From positions 1,368,344 through 1,432,343 of the forward strand of contig NW_006768779.1 of assembly GCF_000204055.1 (NCBI RefSeq): 64,000 nucleotides of DNA, read 5' to 3'. Positions 57,202 through 64,000 of the stretch are shown in pieces. Below the pieces are notes generated by a model, which saw nothing but the letters and a program-made list of their open reading frames with translations, made no database searches and was not told where the DNA came from. The translations under genes were made by a program, and so were the position numbers. Origin of the DNA: Melampsora larici-populina 98AG31. Its lineage: Eukaryota; Basidiomycota; Pucciniomycetes; Pucciniales; Melampsoraceae. Each line of letters starts with the position of its first letter. Position 1 is the first letter of the stretch.

Positions 57202-59400
57202 GGCCGCGGTGGTAGACAAGGAGAAGGATCTAGTGGAATTGAAGTGTATGTTGTGGTGGGTATAGAGAGGTGAATCAACAAATGACGACGAATACTCCTC
57301 GCGCGATTCTGCATGGATGGAAGGGAAAGAATTGGGAAAAAAAACACAAGACCACAGAATTTGTAGTAGAATGAAGCGAGATTAAATCCAATCCAAAAAG
57401 AAGAATGTCAATCAATTCAATACCTGAAGCTCAAAAAGACTGATTGAAAAGAGTTGAGGGCTTAGAGCTGACTAATGTGTAAAGTTTTAGAATGATCAAG
57501 ATGATAAGTCAGTGGGTTCAGAGGTAGATCGCGGGTTGGGTTTTTTGAATGGTTGGATATCGAAATCAGTGGATGAAGTTCGGAAGGATGAGAACTGATA
57601 TTTTGAAGACTGGATGGATCGGAGAAAGGTCGGTATGGCAAATTAAAACTTAACGATCTACAATTGGACTGTCAATTTCGGCATTTCAAAGAAGAAGAAA
57701 CCCAAAAAAAAGGACCATTGATTGTCTCTTTTAGTCCCTGCGCCTCAAACAAACCAAGTGATCGCTGTGAAGCTTAGGAAAAAAAATCACTCACCAGAAT
57801 TGCTATTCAAAATCTGAGTTCGGTTTCCTAAAAGTTAAAGCAATGAAGTGAACCATCATAAGTATCTACCCATCATCATGACAAATATCCAATTCAAAAG
57901 AAACAAAGATGATGTAATGGACATGTATCATAAAGTTTTCTGGACCGGCCAGAATCATGTAGCTCACACTGTCAAGTAAAGTAAAAGGGAAGGAATTCTG
58001 AAGATCTTTTGATTTGATTTGATATCAAGAAAATGAGAGCTCAAGTGGCACGTTGAACTTGAAGTTGAGACAGATTGTGAGAGGAACAATCTAAGATCTC
58101 AATGTGTTTTAAAAACTGAGATAGGAAACACATTTTAAAACAATCGATACGTAGTCAATCAATACTAACTAGCTTTACCCTTGGATCTCGAATCGATACT
58201 TGTGACTTATCACTTAGGTAGCTTGACTGAGTTCAAGTTGAGTTGAGGGATTTGTAAAGATGAAATGATGGTGTGATTCGAATGTAGTACACCCAATCAG
58301 GATTCAGAAATCGTCAATCAGAATCCAGATAGAAGATCGGTTGTTGTCCTGGGGGTCCTTTTAAATTTCACCTTTACTGGGGCTTTCCGTTCGTTAGCAG
58401 AATTCAAATGAACATCATGGCACCCCGATCGTTTGGGTTGGACCCTTTGCCCACGTTTCTTGTTGACTAAAGTGGTAAATAAGAGATGAAGAGAAAAAGA
58501 GAAAGAACTGAAAGTCTAAAGAAGATGAGCAGAAGTTTAAGGAAAGAAAAGAAAGAAAATTAAATTAAATTAAAGTTTTCTATGATTTGAATAAATCTTA
58601 TATGTAAGCCTCACCACGAGGTTTAAATGGGTTTCAATTGCGGAAATGAGATAAATTCAATAGGTAAACTGGAGATGTTATGAATCAATTCAAGAAAGAA
58701 AAGAAGATCTATAAATTTAATGAACTCACTTCGATTTGGTACTCAAACTTGAACTTGAAGTGACGGTGATTGTGAAGTGGTGAGATAAGATGACTTATAA
58801 AGGGTTTTTAAACGTTAGCTTTGTTGATTCACATCTGATGAAAGTTTCTTCTGATTTGGTATCTTCAATCCTCAATCACTTTACTTTTACTCTACGATAG
58901 AATCACTTCGCTCGGTCGATTGATAGCAGTACTCCTTTTCTAGAATACGTACACAACGATCAAGAAGAATTTACACGGAAAAACTATTGGTAAGACCAGT
59001 CAAACGGAAAAAGAAAAGAAAAGAAACCAGATTAAAACTCATTAAACCATTTTGAAGGATTCTTGAAAACACAGAGAAAACAAGTCATATGTAGACCAAG
59101 TACACACTTGATACATAGTATACTCATTTAAACTTCTTACAAAATATTAATCAAAAGTTCAAAACTATAAATTCTCTTGGTTCAAACAAATTTGATCGAC
59201 TTATTAAACTTTAACGGCATTCTCAAATTTTAAAAAAATCCGGTCATCAAGGCTTCAAAAATTAAGCTATTCAGACTTGATGTATTGTCACGTCGATCAA
59301 AAAGAAATAACTCACAGCAACACTCTCAGCAACACTTTCACAGAGGGTGCTTCCTGCTTGACCTCAGTATGAATCAAAGTCAAAGTGTATGTACCCTCAT
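57202..59400. promoter_or_regulatory. Long upstream region of the Zn2Cys6 gene
   Basis: No coding region. It is the only gene-free DNA upstream of the minus-strand regulator. Long, intron-bearing leaders are common for fungal regulators, but I cannot place one here. A/G-rich runs (AAGAGAAAGAACTGAAAG near 58495) and scattered palindromes are present. Confidence 0.3.
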
Positions 59401-62028
59401 TTTAACGGATGGCTTTGAATAGACTGCAATCAAAAATACCTCATCACGAGATATGTAGATAAAGAGCTCAATTAAATTACAAAGTATTTGATCACTAAAT
59501 CTGAAATTCATCTTGACCTTGAAAAAATATATGTTGATAATCTTTTCACATTCTCTGCTACAAACAAGTCAACTCTATTCAGGTAAATTCTGATACATTT
59601 CTAATCAAGCGGAACTAGATCCTCACGAAGAAGAAGAACACAAAGCTATATCTCTAATTGATCTGATGATGTTTTGTTTGTTTAATAATCATCAAAGCTT
59701 ATACCACGAAAGATTTGCGGGTCTTATCGTTACAACTTGCAAGGCTGAAGTGGTTGTATGTTCATACACCAATACCACAAAGCAGACACAGATAAAGTGT
59801 TTCAAGTTTTAAGATTCAAACCTTAAGAGTACAAGATAACTGATAGAGCAAGATAAATGGTTTTTTTTCGGTATTCTGTCGGAGATCATTTCGGAACTTG
59901 TCAGAAGGAATTTTTTTATCCAAAGACGTCATCACTTTATCCTTAGTTTCCTTTTACCAAACAAAAATGATCTTCAATTTTTTATGTGTAAGCCTAATCA
60001 GACATTCTTGATTGATTTTAGCTTGTCTGATTAGATTTGATGATCCAACAAAATCTTATCATTTTTCAAGACTCCCCGTGTTGTGTTTCGTTATTCACTC
60101 CTTCATATATTTCATAGAAGATAAGTACGTCAACTTTCTTCTGAAATCTTGTATTTTTCAAAAGGAAGATTTTTTTTGTCGAGATAGTATGAAGTAAGAT
60201 ATGCGAAGAAGTGCATCTGTCGGTCTCTCGCTTTGGTAATTAGTATACCTTACTTATAGAATCTAAAGTGGAGGGAAGAAAACCATCTGATCCTTGACGA
60301 CTCATAGTTCAATCCAAAAAGATTGATCTCGTGCTTCTTATTGATTCAATTTATCGACTAAGAGCTCATGAGCTGATGAGAGAAACTGAGACACGAGTAT
60401 TTCAGCAAACGAGGTGGAGTACATTGGAGAAGTGACAACTGCAGTCACATACAATGGTACATGAGGACCTCAATGGTACAAAGATCAAAGTGACATACAA
60501 TCAGTATTGATCACTTTCACTCGTTGATAGTCTGTGGTTAGAAAAGACTAGAACCTATTCTGATATCTCTTGGTTCTTCTTATCTTTTGATATAATCTTT
60601 TAATCATCACAATATAAACAAGAAGCGATGTAAAGGCTTGTAAAACCCCACCTTGAGATCTCTGACGTCGACATACTTTCATTCTGTCATGACCCGCTTA
60701 CATCCTTCACAAACCGATTCTGTCCATATGTATGCCATGAAAGAATGGCAGAATCGTCATAGGGAGTAAGCTAGAAATTGCTTAGAACACTTAAGAAAAG
60801 CTTGGCATAGAACGCCCCGAGATCGCGAAGCAGCGATACCAGATCTTTTGCTCTAACCCCGTGAATGCAGTGGGTAACCCCGTATGAGGTTTGAAATTTC
60901 GAAGGTTAAGCATAATTTTGAAATCTTATTGATTTTGCTCGATGGTTTCCTTCAGAAATGCTGAATGAATCATTACTGTCTTGAGACATACAAAGTTTCA
61001 TCCACAGGGTGTCTTTGATAAAGAATTCTTTCACTGTAAACATCTTTCTGTTGTACAAAGTTGTCTCCTTACTCAGACGTCAAGCTTTTGTTGCATAAAT
61101 TCACATTTGATAGTTTGTGCATAGAAGCGGTTTATATACTTGGCGTTCTCACAGATCTGCAAGAGATAGATGTATGTTTGGCTTTACACAAGATAACCAA
61201 GTTTATCAGGGATGACTCGATTGAAATTACATTGGTGATGGCCCGAAGGTCCAATGACAGCTGATAGCCAAGTCGTATGTGTCACGGACGGCCCCTTTCG
61301 TACTCCCAGAGTTGAACTTCACTGGGTTAACATTTGGAAAATCAAGCTTTGAATCACTGTAGAAGCCCGACACGAGCTCCACCACGCGGGTGTCTGAGGG
61401 GCGAGGACTTGCCAAGTTTATCTAAGCTGTCTGCGTACTTGATGCCATCATCCATGAAGATCAAGAGCAGTCAAGTATTGAGATAAAAAGCCCGATCTGA
61501 GTGCGTGACAACACGTTTTCAATTATTATCGGTGACTATGGGAAGTCTTGAAATGAGGTTTGTCTCTTGCTTGCTCGTCGGTACATATATGCGGTGAAGT
61601 TGAACCTTTCTTTCACAAAAGAGATCATGAGCACATCTCCTGAGGTCATTGACACCCAATGAATTCTGTGACCGTATCATGCGTAGGTAGGATGTCAAAG
61701 ATTGACGGTGCATGACATCTTGAATAGACCTTTGGGCTAGCTACAATGTTCCGCTACTCATTCACAGTGACTGCACAGAGGCTTCACCTTGTCTATCACA
61801 TTTCCAGCTCGACAAATCTTAGCAGTAGAAAACTCAATCAACGGACAAGAAGCAATGAGGCGATATGCAAACCATCATTCAAGATATTGGAAATCAAAGA
61901 GACTCTACGCCAGCTACCGCTTTCCTAAAAAGCGTTACAACATGCGAATGAGTTACTTTAGCATCAATGATAACGATCCTGGATGAGAGGCTTTCAAATA
62001 CTTTTAGACACATGCAACTTTTTGTTGT
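59401..62028. other. Gene-free stretch
   Basis: No gene I can support on either strand. The frames at 60012, 61061, 61227, 61519 and 61746 are under 70 codons without domains. A GC-richer island at about 60805-60890 and another at 61270-61400 stand out but match no RNA gene I know. It probably includes the 3' end of the valyl-tRNA synthetase transcript (61900-62028). Confidence 0.3.
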
Positions 62029-64000
62029 TTATGCCATAGCGGCAAAATTGCTAATTTGTCTTTGGAGAGTTTGGATCTCTTGCTCTTGATTCGAGAGCTG
62101 AAAAAAACAAAATCGTGGAGTCAATAGGGTGTTAGGGTGGCGAGTCTTGTTTGAGCCATCATCAAGCGTTCTCACCATCTCAGAGTTTGTTTTCCTAACT
62201 TCCTCCGGAATTTTGGTATCGTAGTCTGGTACTTGCATCTGCTTTTGTAGCTTATCGACAGATAAGTTGATGGCCTCTATCCGTTTAGTGGCCTTTTGAA
62301 TCTCCTTATCCAAGTCAAGTACTCCCTGGAATCGCGCAAAGGTAACCACCCGTTAAATTCGAATGATTATTTAGAGCTCGATCAGATTAAACTTGAAAGA
62401 TATCACTTACAGCGACTAGTAGGTGAACAGAAACGTTGGCATTGATGGTCTCAGCCAGACATCCGGCAGGGACTTCTGAAACGCGTGTTACAATCTTTAC
62501 AGAAGTGCATCCTTTGATCAATGCCTGCACTGTATCAGCCTGGCTTTCCAACAAACTAATAGACTCGGAGTCGGCCGCAGACACGGTGACTGTTTCAGAC
62601 GCTCAGGAATCAATATACATGTCTTTATCTTGGAAAACTGGCGCAAAAACTAACTTTGCAAGTTGGTTCGAAGACCATATTGAGCTGCGATAGAGCGAAC
62701 AGCTTTGATAGCAGCAAAGACCAGTTCAAAGTCTTTGAATGACCTATGATCTTGGAAGACGGTGCTGTGGATAGGGAAAGAGGCTTTGCAGATTGAAGGG
62801 GTAGTATCTTGCTGCCGACGAGGTAAGCGTTGCCACAGTTCTTCCGTGACAAATGGCATGAAAGGATGGAGCAATTTCAAACCTTCGTCAAGACACGTGT
62901 AGAGTGTGTTCTGAGCTGAAAGGCTGGTTGCAGGGGTTGCGTCGGGGCCAGTCATCGGTTTCATCGCTTCCTGTTAAAAGACCATAATCTAAGTATATTT
63001 TTGTTCATGACCAATTAAGAGAGAGAGATAGCGACATCTTACGATATAAACATCACACAGGTCGTAGAGCCAAAACTCGTAAACTGCGGATGTAGCAGCC
63101 ATAAATACGCGATCTTCTAAAGCTTTGTTGACCGTTTGTGAACATTCGTTCAACCTGTGAAGGATCCATCGTTCAACTAAGCTTTCCTGTTTGGTTGGCT
63201 GTTCGCGTCTCGTCGAGCATGATGAGATTCAACACCAGTGTAAGTGTTCAAATGAAAGAATTCTGACCTCGCTTGTGGTCCTGGGAACGAAATTTTCGTC
63301 TAGCTTCAACAAGGCGAATTTTGTTGCGTTCCAAAGTTTATTGCTGTGGTTATTGGAGTCAAAGACAGTCAGCATTGTATATTAGCCATAAGCTACTCAA
63401 GATACGCACCAAAACTTTCGATAACCCTCAACTCGAAGTACATCCAGGTTAATTGAGCGACCTGTGGATGCTCTTCGCGTCAGTGATGTGCTTTAAAGCT
63501 ACAGTCAGAATAACATTACGCACCAGAGGAAGTATAAGCACACAATGCAAATCGTAAAGCATCAGCCCCGCATTGTGGAATACCATTAGTTTTTCCAAAG
63601 TCTGCCTTTTGACCAGCCAAGGCGGTCTTCAACTCCTTTGCGTCGAGGTTACCTGATTGCAATTTTCCATGAAGACTATCGAGGGATATTCCATCAATCA
63701 CATCAATCGGGTCGATCACATTTCCTTTACTCTTTGACATTTTTCGGCCGTGGGCATCACGAATCATAGCATGACAAAACACCTCGTTGAAAGGCATCTT
63801 GCCCGTGAGTTTCACACCAAGAATCGTCATCTTGGCTACCCAAAAGAAGATGATATCCCATCCTGTTTCCAAGAGCGAGGCTGGATAAAACTTTTCGAAA
63901 TCTGGAGTCTACATTACGTCAGAAGCATCAGGTCCGATCAGGATAGGTAAGTTGTGGATTAGTCAAACGCCGACCGACCTTGTCTGGCCACCCCATGATT
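62029..64000 (-). CDS. Valyl-tRNA synthetase, C-terminal half (gene runs off the right edge)
   Basis: Class I aminoacyl-tRNA synthetase that charges tRNA-Val, usually serving cytosol and mitochondria from one fungal gene. Exons visible (minus): 64000-63979 (partial), 63908-63524, 63461-63410, 63343-63268, 63186-63043, 62970-62655, 62601-62411, 62325-62176, 62097-62029. All are GT-AG and in frame, about 467 residues. Landmarks in order are [14 protein letters not shown], then [14 protein letters not shown], the catalytic [36 protein letters not shown], the [20 protein letters not shown] helix, and the anticodon-binding domain ([17 protein letters not shown]). The C-terminal coiled-coil arm ends the protein ([19 protein letters not shown]). 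The HIGH motif and editing domain lie outside the window. No damage seen. Confidence 0.95.

Noticed and set aside
60800..60895. GC-richer island as a possible structural RNA gene
   Set aside because: No match to tRNA, 5S rRNA or spliceosomal RNA features that I could draw by hand.

Overview
The window reads as nuclear DNA of a basidiomycete, most likely a rust fungus (Pucciniales). The genes are split by many short GT-AG introns (about 50-140 bp), the intergenic DNA is AT-rich and crowded with transposons, and two gene pairs (a Cys-rich secreted-type family and a TPR/DUF4470-type family) look like fungal lineage expansions. The taxonomic call is an inference from gene types and layout, not a database match.

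Layout. 1-25 kb is a transposon graveyard with no confident host gene except one hypothetical ORF at 10.45-11.38 kb. It holds a complete hAT DNA transposon (3338-9187) whose eight-exon transposase gene is still open apart from a 1.33-kb second element inserted in its exon 2; a decayed hAT (15301-18895) that itself carries a hAT-type MITE and a CACTA-type MITE; a 1.43-kb hAT-type element (685-2116) nested in an older inverted-repeat element; PIF/Harbinger-type and Tc1/mariner-type MITEs; and a broken Ty1/copia gag-pol (22880-24646). 25-31 kb carries a 64-unit AGTAT array followed by a long WDR48/UAF1-like WD40 gene (minus, five exons). 31.6-36.8 kb is a divergent pair of paralogous, probably secreted or membrane proteins sharing a promoter region, with conserved exon lengths including a 24-nt microexon. 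37.4-40.2 kb and 48.9-51.8 kb are two paralogous genes for TPR + DUF4470-type proteins, both minus strand with the same four-exon structure. They are separated by about 8.7 kb of MITEs, LTR-like repeats and a Gypsy reverse-transcriptase remnant. 52.7-57.2 kb is a Zn2Cys6 transcription factor (minus). 57.2-62.0 kb has no gene I can support. 62.0 kb to the right edge is the 3' half of a valyl-tRNA synthetase gene (minus, nine exons visible).

How it fits together. The host genes belong to unrelated pathways (deubiquitinase control, transcription, tRNA charging, two fungal families). The unusual content is the transposon archaeology. Several elements can be delimited to the base by target-site duplications, and the hAT-type elements share a design: ends packed with iterated short palindromic or near-palindromic motifs, a different motif in each family. 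One transposase reading frame is restored exactly in the host sequence if a nested element plus one copy of its 8-bp duplication is ignored.

Exon boundaries were worked out by hand from splice consensus, reading frame and paralog comparison. Where they remain uncertain the entry says so.
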